Translations under genes and position numbers: made by a program
Shown here: positions 10,005 to 18,686 of the stretch, piece by piece
Numbering within the stretch: position 1 is the first letter of the stretch
Layout of the letters: each line of letters opens with the position of its first letter
Notes under the pieces: generated by a model
What the model was told of the DNA's origin: nothing
The model's database searches: none
What the model saw: the letters and a program-made list of their open reading frames with translations, nothing else
Source: Alphaproteobacteria bacterium
Lineage (GTDB): Bacteria; Pseudomonadota; Alphaproteobacteria; CAAHEQ01; UBA3637
Reading direction: 5' to 3'
DNA length: 55,063 nt
Assembly: GCA_017412085.1 (NCBI GenBank)
Contig: JAFPYS010000020.1
Location: forward strand, 1 to 55,063

Positions 10005-11525
10005 ATGATTTCTTGTACACACTCGGTTGCCTTTGCGGGTATTGATGTTTTAAAAATTAGCATCGAAGTTCAAGTTACCAACGGATTGCCCAGCTTCACC
10101 ATCGTTGGCTTGGGCGACAAAGCCATTGCCGAAAGCCGTGAGCGTGTGCGTGCTGCCTTACATGCGATAGGACTTTCTTTGCCTGCCAATCATATTACCG
10201 TTAATCTGGCGCCAGCTGATGTTTTAAAAGAAGGTACTCATTACGATTTGCCAATCGCGATTGCTTTAATGGGCGCTATGGGTGTTGTGGAACCAGAGTC
10301 CATCTTCAATTACATCATGATGGGTGAATTAGGCTTAGATGGCACCATTCGTCCCGTATCTGGTATTTTGCCAGCCAGTGTTGCCGCCACAGGATATGAC
10401 ATGGGATTTGTTTGTCCTTTTGAACAAGGGCCGGAAGCTTTATGGTCGGGGAACAACGCAATTGTGGCCCCACATAATTTACTGGATTTACTCAATCATT
10501 TAAAGGGGGCTCAATCTTTACCGCCGCCGCAACCCATTCCTCCGGAAAATGCAGAAGCTTCTGCCTTATTGGATATGAAAGATATTAAAGGTCAGGAAAG
10601 TGCCAAACGCGCTCTGGAGATCGCCGCTGTTGGGGGACATAATATTTTGATGATGGGACCGCCGGGATCGGGCAAATCGATGTTGGCAGCCCGTTTACCC
10701 ACAATTTTACCGCCCCTTTCCACTTTGGAAATGTTAGAGGTGAGTAAAATTCACTCTATCGCAGGCCTTTTAAAAGACGGGCAATTGGTTGCGACAAGAC
10801 CCTTCCGCGCCCCCCATTATAATGCCAGCACTCCCGCCATGGTTGGTGGCGGTTTAAAAGCAAAGCCCGGGGAAATTTCACTTGCTCATCGGGGGGTGTT
10901 GTTCCTAGATGAATTACCCGAATTTTCACGTCAAACATTGGAGGCCTTGCGGCAACCATTAGAAACTGGAGAAGTTTCAGTTGCCAGAGCCAATTCCCAT
11001 GTCACCTATCCGGCGCGTTTCCAATTTGTAGCAGCCATGAATCCTTGCCGCTGCGGATATCTGGGCGTTCCGGGGCATGAATGCGCAAGGGCACCCCGTT
11101 GCGCGGCCGAGTATCAATCAAAAATTTCTGGGCCACTTTTGGATCGTATAGACATTCAAATTGAAGTACCTTTAATTAATCCTTGGCAATTGGGACAATT
11201 GGCCGGCGGCGAAGATTCCGCCACCATTTTGGCTCGCGTTTTAAAAGCACGTGAATTTCAAGGCGATCGTTTCCAAAATCTTCCTATTTCCACCAACGCC
11301 GAAGCGGACGGCCGCGTTTTGGAACAGATAGCTCATTTAACCGACGAAGCACGCCAACAATTAATCCACGTTGCCGAACAATTGCACCTTTCTGGACGTG
11401 GTTTCCATCGCATGATTCGTGTGGCCAGAACAATCGCGGATATGGATCAATCTGATGAGATCTTGAAAGTCCACATGGATGAAGCGCTTTCATTCAGAAA
11501 GTCTTGTGCGAAAGGAGAATTTTAA
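10005..11525 (+). CDS. comM: ComM/YifB Mg-chelatase-like AAA+ ATPase
   Basis: ComM is a hexameric AAA+ helicase that extends branch migration during integration of transformed DNA. The 506 residues match the family. The N-terminal Lon-like/ChlI domain spans residues 1-170 (NGLPSFTIVGLGDKAIAESR, ending in YDLPIAIALMG). The Walker A GPPGSGKSM lies near 217-225, Walker B FLDELPEFSR near 300, and the zinc-finger-like NPCRCGYLG near 343. The C-terminal Mg-chelatase helical domain (LSGRGFHRMIRVARTIADM) closes it. The AAAAGGAT ribosome site supports the start. The stop overlaps the next start (TAATG), so it is coupled to the PAS-protein gene. No other competence gene is in the window. Confidence 0.96.
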   Translation: MISCTHSVAFAGIDVLKISIEVQVTNGLPSFTIVGLGDKAIAESRERVRAALHAIGLSLPANHITVNLAPADVLKEGTHYDLPIAIALMGAMGVVEPESIFNYIMMGELGLDGTIRPVSGILPASVAATGYDMGFVCPFEQGPEALWSGNNAIVAPHNLLDLLNHLKGAQSLPPPQPIPPENAEASALLDMKDIKGQESAKRALEIAAVGGHNILMMGPPGSGKSMLAARLPTILPPLSTLEMLEVSKIHSIAGLLKDGQLVATRPFRAPHYNASTPAMVGGGLKAKPGEISLAHRGVLFLDELPEFSRQTLEALRQPLETGEVSVARANSHVTYPARFQFVAAMNPCRCGYLGVPGHECARAPRCAAEYQSKISGPLLDRIDIQIEVPLINPWQLGQLAGGEDSATILARVLKAREFQGDRFQNLPISTNAEADGRVLEQIAHLTDEARQQLIHVAEQLHLSGRGFHRMIRVARTIADMDQSDEILKVHMDEALSFRKSCAKGEF

Positions 11526-12589
11526 TGCTCTTTTTGAGTTTGGCGGGCACAACTGGTTTATTATTTGGCGTCCTTTTGGGATGGCTGATCACAGTCGGTA
11601 CGCGCCATCGTTTGAAACATCGTTTACGCTTTTTGCAATCTATCCTTTTTCAACTTCCAGCGGGACTTTTTTATCAAGATTTAGATATAAAAAATTATAC
11701 CTTTTCTTCAAACAGTCTTTCCTTGTTTTTAAATTTAAGAAAAGATATCAAATGGAAACAAATTTTGACAGCCTTTCCAGATGAGGCCGCAAAAAGTTTA
11801 GACGAAGCTTATCAACAACTTTACAAGAACGCTCAGGCGTTTTCGTTGCTTTTAACCACGAACACTGGCGCTGACTTCATTATTTCGGGAACCGTTGTGC
11901 ACACACCGAAGCAACACGGCATATTAATCACTTTCCATAATGTATCTGACCTTGCCCATCAATTACACCTAACCTCACTGATGGAACGGCATAAAAATAT
12001 TTTAGCAAAAGCAATGGATACATTAACCTTTCCCTTGTTCATTCGCGATACAAAAGGAATAACCTTTTTTGCAAATCAGGCTGTAAACCAAGAAAAAGTT
12101 GATACGTTAAATGATTTAAGCTGGCTCAGTCTTCCTTTTCAGTCGGATGATACTTTTTACACCCTTACTTATGGTCAAGAAACCAAAACAGAAGAAGAAC
12201 TTGATCGCATTTTGTCCAATATGTTGCGCGCCCAAAGACGCTTGTGCGAACAACTGCCCTGTGCTGTTTGTTTGTTCAATGCTTCAGGTCAACTATTGGC
12301 TTGTTCTGATGCGTTTGCCAACTTGTGGCACTTAGACAAGAAATGGATTCAATCCGAACCATCTTATGAAGACTATTGGGATATTATTCAAGACAACGGA
12401 TTATTATCCAGAGTGGCAGATTTTGCAGATTATAAAAAACAACAACGAGAAAATTTCGCCCGCCTCAGCGAAGTACGTCAACTTTTCTTATATCTTCCAG
12501 ATGGAAAAATCATTCAGCGCACAATGATCCCCTATGTTCAAGGATGCGTTATTTTACTTGATGAAAATCAAACAAATACAAAAAAATAA
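11525..12589 (+). CDS. PAS-domain membrane protein without a kinase domain
   Basis: A 354-residue protein with one N-terminal membrane helix (about residues 3-24). A central region is rich in aromatics. A C-terminal PAS-like domain spans about 240-345 (LPCAVCLFNASGQLLACSDAFANLW, then the terminal LPDGKIIQRTMIPYVQGCVILLDE). That PAS form is familiar from DivL-like and related alphaproteobacterial sensor kinases, but no HisKA or ATPase domain follows; the gene simply stops at 12589. The start codon overlaps the comM stop (TAATG) and has an AAAGGAG site inside comM, so translation is probably coupled. It may be a kinase-less sensor or scaffold. Identification of the PAS domain is from memory of the family pattern. 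Confidence 0.65.
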   Translation: MLFLSLAGTTGLLFGVLLGWLITVGTRHRLKHRLRFLQSILFQLPAGLFYQDLDIKNYTFSSNSLSLFLNLRKDIKWKQILTAFPDEAAKSLDEAYQQLYKNAQAFSLLLTTNTGADFIISGTVVHTPKQHGILITFHNVSDLAHQLHLTSLMERHKNILAKAMDTLTFPLFIRDTKGITFFANQAVNQEKVDTLNDLSWLSLPFQSDDTFYTLTYGQETKTEEELDRILSNMLRAQRRLCEQLPCAVCLFNASGQLLACSDAFANLWHLDKKWIQSEPSYEDYWDIIQDNGLLSRVADFADYKKQQRENFARLSEVRQLFLYLPDGKIIQRTMIPYVQGCVILLDENQTNTKK

Positions 12590-12597
12590 TTTTTTGG

Positions 12598-12626
12598 TTG
12601 ACTTATGTTTTAAAGTGTGATAAAGT
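12598..12626 (+). promoter_or_regulatory. Strong promoter ahead of the 61-residue gene
   Basis: -35 TTGACT (12598-12603), exact 17-base spacer, -10 TAAAGT (12621-12626), beginning 9 bases after the PAS-protein stop. Confidence 0.6.
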
Positions 12627-12658
12627 GGCGCCCAAGAAACAAGCATAAGGAGGTCCCA

Positions 12659-12844
12659 ATGACCAAAGAGAAGTTAGCTCTTTCTGACTTTTTCAAGACT
12701 CAGACCGTTGTGTTTGCCAGCGGTGTTGAGAACACGAAAGAACAAAGACAAAGTCTCAACGGGTTACCTGTGTGCCATAGCGCTGTGAAAGTAACCGCAA
12801 AGTCCGTCAAGCTTGTTAAACCGCGCAAAGTTTCCGTAAAATAA
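12659..12844 (+). CDS. Small basic protein of unknown function, 61 aa
   Basis: A 61-codon gene with its own promoter and a near-perfect AAGGAGG ribosome site seven bases before the ATG. The product begins MTKEKLALSDFFKTQTVVFA. It has one Cys (LPVCHSAV) and a Lys/Val-rich C terminus (VKLVKPRKVSVK). There is no signal peptide or membrane segment. The family is not recognised. The high-quality expression signals argue for a real gene. It sits between the PAS-protein gene and tRNA-Thr, and the tRNA promoter starts three bases after its stop. Confidence 0.6.
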   Translation: MTKEKLALSDFFKTQTVVFASGVENTKEQRQSLNGLPVCHSAVKVTAKSVKLVKPRKVSVK

Positions 12845-12846
12845 TC

Positions 12847-12875
12847 TTGCTTTTTCATTCCTAATATGCTATAGT
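12847..12875 (+). promoter_or_regulatory. Promoter of tRNA-Thr
   Basis: -35 TTGCTT (12847-12852), 17-base spacer, -10 TATAGT (12870-12875), with the expected start point a few bases before the tRNA. Confidence 0.7.
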
Positions 12876-12884
12876 ATTTGCTGT

Positions 12885-12960
<76 letters not shown>

Positions 12961-13019
12961 CCTTTTTGGGGGAGCAATTCGTGTTAAATCTAACATCTTT
13001 TTTTGGGACAGGACATTAA

Positions 13020-13739
13020 ATGAAAAATTTTTTTCTATCTCCACTTTTTGCCGCATTTTTTGTTTGCATAAGCTTATTACTTTACTTTGTGATCTCATAT
13101 ATTGTTCGGTTAAATTTCGGCGTTTTTGATATTGAAAAATCCGGCGCCACAGAAGTTCTCACCTATGTTTCCTATGGTTTTGCCGCTGGAATTGTTTTGT
13201 GTTTATATAAAGATCATATTCATACCCATCGACAAACAACATATTTTGCTCTACTCTTTTTATGGTTGACCGCCTTATTAAGGGAAATGGGTATTCAACA
13301 TTGGCTAACGACGCACGATACAACCGCCATAAAAATCAAATTTTTTACAAATCCCAACAATCCTTTATATGAAAAAATTATTTCGGCATCACTTGTATTA
13401 TTAGTTCTTGTTGTTGTTTGCTATTTAATTTTCAAATATTTTAAGCCCATGGTTGTTGGTTTCTTTAAATTTAAAACAATTTATTGGACAATTGCCACTT
13501 TTGGAGTGCTGACAATTTCCACTCAATTTATTGATCGTTTCCCAGCAAATTATGTTAAGGCAACGGGGACACATCTGACCGAACCAGTTCGCTTTTTCTT
13601 AAAAATTTTCGAGGAAGGCGGAGAATCTTTGTTGCCGCTCTTATTTGCACTCGCTTTTGTGCAATTCCATTTTATTCTTCATAAAAAGACTTCTCAAAAC
13701 GGCGGTGAATCCAAAGATACTGCTCCGGATTCTGTTTAA
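13020..13739 (+). CDS. Six-helix membrane protein of unknown function
   Basis: A 239-residue polytopic protein not assigned to a family. Hydrophobic segments lie at roughly residues 7-29, 46-62, 73-88, 120-142, 155-172 and 204-222. A conserved-looking loop REMGIQHWLTTHDTTAIK lies between helices 3 and 4. The start has an in-frame ATG after GGACAGGACATTAA (weak ribosome site) 59 bases after tRNA-Thr. Its last 68 bases overlap the 3' end of the convergent lpxL-like gene. The polar tail (NGGESKDTAPDSV) is encoded by that shared stretch, so one of the two C termini may be secondarily extended. Confidence 0.6.
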   Translation: MKNFFLSPLFAAFFVCISLLLYFVISYIVRLNFGVFDIEKSGATEVLTYVSYGFAAGIVLCLYKDHIHTHRQTTYFALLFLWLTALLREMGIQHWLTTHDTTAIKIKFFTNPNNPLYEKIISASLVLLVLVVVCYLIFKYFKPMVVGFFKFKTIYWTIATFGVLTISTQFIDRFPANYVKATGTHLTEPVRFFLKIFEEGGESLLPLLFALAFVQFHFILHKKTSQNGGESKDTAPDSV

Positions 13740-14574
13740 TCCAGTCCCAATAGATATTATTCACATCTGTCATTGCGGCCTTCAAGGTCTCTTGATAATC
13801 TAACCCTTTAGGTATTTCCAATTGTTTAACAACAGAAAATGTATATATATTATCCTTTCCTCGCACGCCCTTTACCATGAAAATGGGGGCTTGTTTTTTC
13901 ATCGCTAAAGAAATCATCGCCGTCGCCGTCATGGCGGGTTTCCCGAAAAAGGGAACTTCCATACCTTCGCGTAATTTCTGATCACATAAAATAGCGATAA
14001 AATCCCCTTTATTCAACGTCTCAAGCATTAAACGCGCCCCAGCTGTTCCTTTGGGGATCTTGACCCCAGGACGACGTTCAAATAAAATCTTATTTAACCA
14101 CGGATTATTTGCTTTTCTGTAAACCGGATTCAAATGAAAATCTGGCCCAACCAACTTTGCCACATCAAATTCCCACCCCCCAAAATGGGCTGTGCAAATA
14201 AAGCCGCCTTTCCCCGTTTTTTGGGCAGCACGCACCAATTCCATATTTTCGCGACGGGATTGCTTTAAAATCTCAGAGCCGTGCGCCGATTCCGCAAAAA
14301 GCATCCCAAAATGGCACCACATTTTTTTCACGATTTCGCGCTTTTCTGCATCCGTTTTATCTGGCAACCCTACCGACATATTTTTCAATGCAATTTTGTT
14401 GCGCCGACGAGCAAACGGATAAATAATACGCCCAATACCATATCCCATTTTACGTGCGACCGGCAACGGTAACAGCCACAGTAATCCGCATATAGCCCCA
14501 ACAACGAGACCAACTAAAGGATCCTCAAAATATTTTTTAAAGAGGGGACGTTTCGCTTGGTGAATCTGGGACAT
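13672..14574 (-). CDS. lpxL: Lipid A late acyltransferase (LpxL/HtrB family)
   Basis: This transfers a secondary acyl chain to Kdo2-lipid IVA at the inner membrane. The 300 residues fit the LpxL/LpxM family. A membrane anchor lies near residues 20-40. The catalytic block is TAHFGGWEFD (HX4E, near residue 132), then NPVYRKANNPWLNKI, and later GDFIAILCDQKLREGMEVPFFG. The start overlaps the lpxK 3' end by 38 bases, and the gene belongs to the kdtA-lpxK-lpxL operon. Whether it acts as LpxL or LpxM cannot be told from sequence. Its 3' end overlaps a convergent membrane-protein gene. Confidence 0.88.
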   Translation of the reverse strand: MSQIHQAKRPLFKKYFEDPLVGLVVGAICGLLWLLPLPVARKMGYGIGRIIYPFARRRNKIALKNMSVGLPDKTDAEKREIVKKMWCHFGMLFAESAHGSEILKQSRRENMELVRAAQKTGKGGFICTAHFGGWEFDVAKLVGPDFHLNPVYRKANNPWLNKILFERRPGVKIPKGTAGARLMLETLNKGDFIAILCDQKLREGMEVPFFGKPAMTATAMISLAMKKQAPIFMVKGVRGKDNIYTFSVVKQLEIPKGLDYQETLKAAMTDVNNIYWDWIKQNPEQYLWIHRRFEKSFYEE

Positions 14575-15541
14575 TTAATACTCCTTGTAATAATTTCCAC
14601 ACTTCTTCTGGTTGATCAAACACAAACTGTCCGGGCATAACATATACATTTTGCCGAACATCCTTGGGCAATTTCACACCATCTTTTTCCGTCGTTAATA
14701 AAGGGACATTACCCGCTTTTTGTTTAATGGCTTCAATATCAAATCGTGTGTAGTAATAATGATCTGGAAAATCCTCTGTTCCGATTACATTAATTTCTTT
14801 TTCTTTTAAAGATTGATAAAATTTCTGAGGGTTCCCCATGCCAGCAAAGGCAAAAACATCTTTTCCCCTAAATAACGATACAACGGTTTCATCCAATTCA
14901 AAGTGTCCAGTAAAAATCGGCAAATCAATTCCGTTGCGTTCCAAATAAAAACGGACACCCCACGTATCCTCACCAACCAAAATAATTGCATTTGCCCGTT
15001 TCAACCCCTCTAAAACAGGTTCTCTTAATGGACCGGCGGGTAAAACATATCCGTTGGCAAAACCTTTCTTTCCATCAATCACAACGAAAGAAAAATCTTT
15101 TTGTAAAGTTGGATTTTGGAATCCGTCATCCATAATTAAAGCGCGCGCACTCCATTTTTCCGCAAGTTTGGCCCCTTTCGCTCGGTTATGATTCACAATC
15201 GTTGGTGCCACTTCGCTTAACAGCAAGGCCTCATCGCCCACATCCAAGGCTGTATGCGTTCTTTTGTCTACCAAAACCCCTTGCTTATCCGCTTTGTACC
15301 CGTGATTTAAATAATAAAAACTCCGGCCTTTTTCATGCAACATATGTCCCAAGGCCAGACATACTGGTGTTTTTCCAACACCGCCCACAAAAATATTTCC
15401 CACGCAAATAACTGGAATTGAAGCCTTGTACCCTTTTTTCTTAACGCGACGTCTTGTCATCGCTGCGTATACAGAACTAATCGGTTTTAATAAACTGATT
15501 AAAATGCCTTTTTCACGATTCCAAAATTTAGGTGCTTTCAT
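14537..15541 (-). CDS. lpxK: Tetraacyldisaccharide 4'-kinase
   Basis: LpxK phosphorylates the 4' position of the lipid A disaccharide to give lipid IVA. The 334-residue length is typical. The P-loop is GNIFVGGVGKTPV (about residues 47-59), shifted from the N terminus by the membrane-binding helix (FWNREKGILISLLKPISSVY). Further motifs are LNHGYKADKQG, ALIMDDGFQNPTL and LPAGPLREP. It lies one base from kdtA and overlaps lpxL, so the three lipid A/Kdo genes form one operon. Confidence 0.95.
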   Translation of the reverse strand: MKAPKFWNREKGILISLLKPISSVYAAMTRRRVKKKGYKASIPVICVGNIFVGGVGKTPVCLALGHMLHEKGRSFYYLNHGYKADKQGVLVDKRTHTALDVGDEALLLSEVAPTIVNHNRAKGAKLAEKWSARALIMDDGFQNPTLQKDFSFVVIDGKKGFANGYVLPAGPLREPVLEGLKRANAIILVGEDTWGVRFYLERNGIDLPIFTGHFELDETVVSLFRGKDVFAFAGMGNPQKFYQSLKEKEINVIGTEDFPDHYYYTRFDIEAIKQKAGNVPLLTTEKDGVKLPKDVRQNVYVMPGQFVFDQPEEVWKLLQGVLNVPDSPSETSPL

Positions 15542-15542
15542 C

Positions 15543-16808
15543 TTAAATAATTCCTCGTACTTTCAAGCATTCATGTAATCGAGACAGCACCGCCATCTCA
15601 GACGTTGCAGTTCTGTATGCCGTCTCTGCTAATTCTTTTTGTTTAACCGGGCTAGATAATAATTCCTGCACCGTGGCGGCCAATGCTTGTTCATCAGGCA
15701 CTTCTATCAATGCTTGCATTTCTTTTCCACTTTGCACAATTTCTTTAAAATTAAATGCATAAGGACCGATCACCACAGCACGCGACAAGCTCATCGGTTC
15801 CAACATATTTTGGCCACCAAATGGAATTAAACTTCCCCCCACAAACACCACAGGAGCCAACCGATATAAAAGTCCCATTTCTCCAATGGTATCAGCCAAA
15901 TATATATCTGTTTCAGGGGTAATTGCCTCGCCTCTTGAACGACGCGAAACTTTCAATCCTTTTTTGATAAACATTTTTTCAATGCTGTCCGCTCTGTGCG
16001 GATGACGTGGCACACAAATTGTTAAAAGATTTTCAAATTTTTCTTTAATTTGCAAGTGCACAAAAGCCATTTTTTCTTCTTCATTATCATGTGTCGATGC
16101 CCCACACCAGCAAGGCCTATCACCTATTTCAGATAATAATTTTTTCAACTCTGTCTCATCATAAGGAGAAGGCGGGGCCGCATATTTGATATTTCCGACA
16201 CAATCTATTGCTGGGCTTCCCAAAGCCTGCAACCGATTGGCATTTTCAAGCGATTGTCCTAATGTTAGTGTAAAATTTTGCAACATCGGTTTAATAAACC
16301 ATTTTGCACGTTGCCAGCGTTTAAAAGATTTATCCGAAATACGCCCATTTAACAATACCAACGGAATTTTTGCTGCATGAATAGATGCCAATAAATTCGG
16401 CCAAAAATCCGATTCAAACCACAATACAGCATCTGCTTTGAAATGACACACAAAATGGCGCGCCCCCCATGGAGAATCTATTGGAATAAACTGATGAAAG
16501 GCTCTTTCGGGCAATCGTTTTGCCATTAAGTCCGCCGATGTTACCGTTCCGCTTGTGACCATAATATGTAAATTGGGATCCAATTCAAGCAACTTATTGA
16601 TCAAAGGCATCATGGATAAACATTCGCCAACGCTGGCCCCATGCATCCAAATCAATTTCCCATCAGGCCTTTTTTTCGTCGGATATCCCAATCTTTCACA
16701 AAATCTGGTTTTACTTTCCTTCCCCTTCAAACGGCGCACCCAAAACCATATGGCCAATAACGGGGTTAAAGCAACAAAACAAACGCGATATAAAAATAAA
16801 GGTATCAT
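15543..16808 (-). CDS. waaA: Kdo transferase
   Basis: WaaA/KdtA adds Kdo from CMP-Kdo to lipid IVA, ahead of the late acylation done by LpxL. The 421 residues match the family. There is an N-terminal membrane anchor (residues 5-22). The Glycos_transf_N motif is LIWMHGASVGECLSMMPLI (near 52-70). A retaining GT-B C-terminal half carries CVPRHPHRADSIEKMF and FVGGSLIPFGGQNMLEPM. It is the first gene of the waaA-lpxK-lpxL operon, divergent from the winged-helix gene. Confidence 0.95.
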   Translation of the reverse strand: MIPLFLYRVCFVALTPLLAIWFWVRRLKGKESKTRFCERLGYPTKKRPDGKLIWMHGASVGECLSMMPLINKLLELDPNLHIMVTSGTVTSADLMAKRLPERAFHQFIPIDSPWGARHFVCHFKADAVLWFESDFWPNLLASIHAAKIPLVLLNGRISDKSFKRWQRAKWFIKPMLQNFTLTLGQSLENANRLQALGSPAIDCVGNIKYAAPPSPYDETELKKLLSEIGDRPCWCGASTHDNEEEKMAFVHLQIKEKFENLLTICVPRHPHRADSIEKMFIKKGLKVSRRSRGEAITPETDIYLADTIGEMGLLYRLAPVVFVGGSLIPFGGQNMLEPMSLSRAVVIGPYAFNFKEIVQSGKEMQALIEVPDEQALAATVQELLSSPVKQKELAETAYRTATSEMAVLSRLHECLKVRGII

Positions 16809-16822
16809 TTCCTCTCTCTTTT

Positions 16823-16831
16823 TGCTATAAT
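16823..16831 (+). promoter_or_regulatory. Extended -10 element
   Basis: TTGCTATAAT contains a perfect TATAAT preceded by the TGN extension. No good -35 is visible. It would start transcription about 33 bases ahead of the winged-helix gene. Confidence 0.5.
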
Positions 16832-16870
16832 ATGATGTATTCTAGCAAAATTAAAACAAAAAGGCAACAT

Positions 16871-17389
16871 ATGATTGGTCTTTATACCCAAAATACAAAT
16901 ACACTCGCTCAATTGCTGGATTTGTTGCGCGATCTCCCAATTGAAGCATATGAACCATCAAACAAATATGAGGCTGTTATTTGGTTGTCCAATACTCCAG
17001 CGCCGCATGATCTTACCTTGTTACCTTTGGATGAGTCACTTCCTTTAACATTTACTCAATGGCGTTCATTACTTCAAATAAAACAAGCAACAAAAGTTCA
17101 ATACCAAAATACCTTTTTCCTTTTTGATGCCCTTTCCCGCACAATTACAGATTTAAAAACGAAGAAACAAATTCTATTAACCGAAAAAGAAACAGATCTA
17201 ATCATCTTTTTGGTTCAATCTCAAAATCATCAGGCGACAAAAGAACAAGTATTACAAGAGGTGTGGCAATACACACCAGAAATCCAAACACACACGCTGG
17301 AAAGCCATATCTACACACTAAAGCAAAAGTTGGGTGCTCACGCTGACGATTTCATCCAACTTAAAAACGGCTGTCTTTTCTTAACCTAA
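16871..17389 (+). CDS. OmpR-type winged-helix protein lacking a receiver domain
   Basis: A 172-residue protein. Residues 95-172 form a Trans_reg_C (OmpR/PhoB) winged-helix DNA-binding domain: LTEKETDLIIFLVQSQ, then EQVLQEVWQY, and the recognition-helix region TLESHIYTLKQKLG. The N-terminal 90 residues (MIGLYTQNTNTLAQLLDLL) are too short and lack the Asp/Asp/Lys set of a phospho-receiver, so activation cannot be by phosphotransfer. The start was chosen at 16871 behind AAGGCAAC; an upstream Met at 16832 lies too close to the -10. It abuts the convergent ankyrin gene with no gap. Confidence 0.75.
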   Translation: MIGLYTQNTNTLAQLLDLLRDLPIEAYEPSNKYEAVIWLSNTPAPHDLTLLPLDESLPLTFTQWRSLLQIKQATKVQYQNTFFLFDALSRTITDLKTKKQILLTEKETDLIIFLVQSQNHQATKEQVLQEVWQYTPEIQTHTLESHIYTLKQKLGAHADDFIQLKNGCLFLT

Positions 17390-18046
17390 TTATTCCGCCA
17401 CTAAATTATCCGCCGGCACTGGCTCCGCAGGCTTTGCTACAGCTGGTTGAGCTTGCTGAGGTACAGGTTGCGCTTGGGCAACCGGCTGGGCCTGAGGCAA
17501 ACGATTCTGAACTCCCGCTTGGTCTTGGGCTTGCGCCGCCACCATACCGTACAATAACTTGTTGTTCAATTCATCTTGAAGCGCCGTATTTCTGAGCACT
17601 GGGTTCTTATTTAAGTACCAAAGAATGTTGCGCCCATAATCATCCGTAGCAGCAATATTCGCACCGGCCGCCACCAACAAATCCATAATTTGTTTATTAG
17701 GAGCATAATACGCCGCAAACAAAATCAAAGGAATTTGTTTCGGAGCTCCCGCAATTGGAAATGCGTCTAAAACGGCCTGAGTATTCACACGATTCGGATC
17801 TTGGCGTACGATTGCTTCCAATACATCCGGATTGCCACGGCGCACAGCCAACTGCATTAAGCTGCCACCACAACGCACTTGTTCATCAAAAACAACACCC
17901 CGAGAAATTAATGCTTGAACTTCTTCTGCTCCGCGTGCGTTCACAATCAAATTTTGCAGCGGTGTTAAGGCGCATTCCGTTACACGTTGTGCTACAGCAG
18001 GCAACACCAACAAACCACACGCAATCAAAAATAACAATTTCTTCAT
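17390..18046 (-). CDS. Exported ankyrin-repeat protein with Ala/Gln/Pro tail
   Basis: A 218-residue protein with a signal peptide (MKKLLFLIACGLLVLPAVAQ). It has about three ankyrin-like units between residues 35 and 150, for example GGSLMQLAVRRGNPDVLEAIV, LILFAAYYAPNKQIMDLLVAAGANI and DDYGRNILWYL. A low-complexity tail from about 170 on is rich in Gln, Ala and Pro (PQAQPVAQAQPVPQQAQP). It is probably a periplasmic protein-binding scaffold; the partner is unknown. The start was set at 18046 because of the GGGGGAG ribosome site and the signal peptide. It is the last gene of the lolA-side operon, 16 bases after lolA. Confidence 0.75.
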   Translation of the reverse strand: MKKLLFLIACGLLVLPAVAQRVTECALTPLQNLIVNARGAEEVQALISRGVVFDEQVRCGGSLMQLAVRRGNPDVLEAIVRQDPNRVNTQAVLDAFPIAGAPKQIPLILFAAYYAPNKQIMDLLVAAGANIAATDDYGRNILWYLNKNPVLRNTALQDELNNKLLYGMVAAQAQDQAGVQNRLPQAQPVAQAQPVPQQAQPAVAKPAEPVPADNLVAE

Positions 18047-18062
18047 AAGAGCTCCCCCTTTT

Positions 18063-18686
18063 TTATTTGTCTTCATACGGATTTTGGAACATAAAAATCT
18101 TTTTGTCAACAGGAATGTTCTGTTTTATATCAAAAAGTGACACGGTGGACTTGATTCCTTGCACATCCAAAACATCCCATTGCTTCAATGTCATTTCGTC
18201 TTTATCAATAACAAGAGTCAACTCGCCCAACTCCTTGGCGCCCTTTTTATGCGCTGTAATAAAATACTCATCCAACACATCTTGTACATCAGTCACCACA
18301 AAACCAGGATCATCAAACAATAATTTATCACGCAAAATCCATTCTACAGGCGTACTGTTTAAATCAAAATAATTTACTTCTTCCAGGTCTTTATCATGAT
18401 AAATAAACGCGCCTTGTGTGGCCACAAATTCAAGTGGAGACCCTTTTTCATACACAAGACGCATTTGACCTGGTTTAGAAATATAAATCGTACCGGTATG
18501 CAATTCATCCTTCATCTTAGAATTGAATTGGGCAAACTTTGCTTGAAGTGTTTTCATTTTGTTGTACGCTTTTTCAACCTTCGTCAAAATTTCACGATTC
18601 GCCTTTGTATCAACTTTCTTATCCACCAACGCAAAACTTGGCGTCGCAAAAATGAGTGCTAAACACAATAGAACTAGTTTTTTCAT
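18063..18686 (-). CDS. lolA: Outer-membrane lipoprotein carrier LolA
   Basis: LolA shuttles lipoproteins from LolCDE across the periplasm to the outer membrane. The 207 residues have a signal peptide (MKKLVLLCLALIFATPSFA). The conserved block MKTLQAKFAQFNSK is followed by TGTIYISKPGQMRLVYEKGSP. The half-barrel strand pattern continues through LDVQGIKSTVSLFDI. The start overlaps the ftsK stop by four bases (ATGA), so it is translationally coupled. The ftsK-lolA pairing is common in Alphaproteobacteria. Confidence 0.93.
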   Translation of the reverse strand: MKKLVLLCLALIFATPSFALVDKKVDTKANREILTKVEKAYNKMKTLQAKFAQFNSKMKDELHTGTIYISKPGQMRLVYEKGSPLEFVATQGAFIYHDKDLEEVNYFDLNSTPVEWILRDKLLFDDPGFVVTDVQDVLDEYFITAHKKGAKELGELTLVIDKDEMTLKQWDVLDVQGIKSTVSLFDIKQNIPVDKKIFMFQNPYEDK

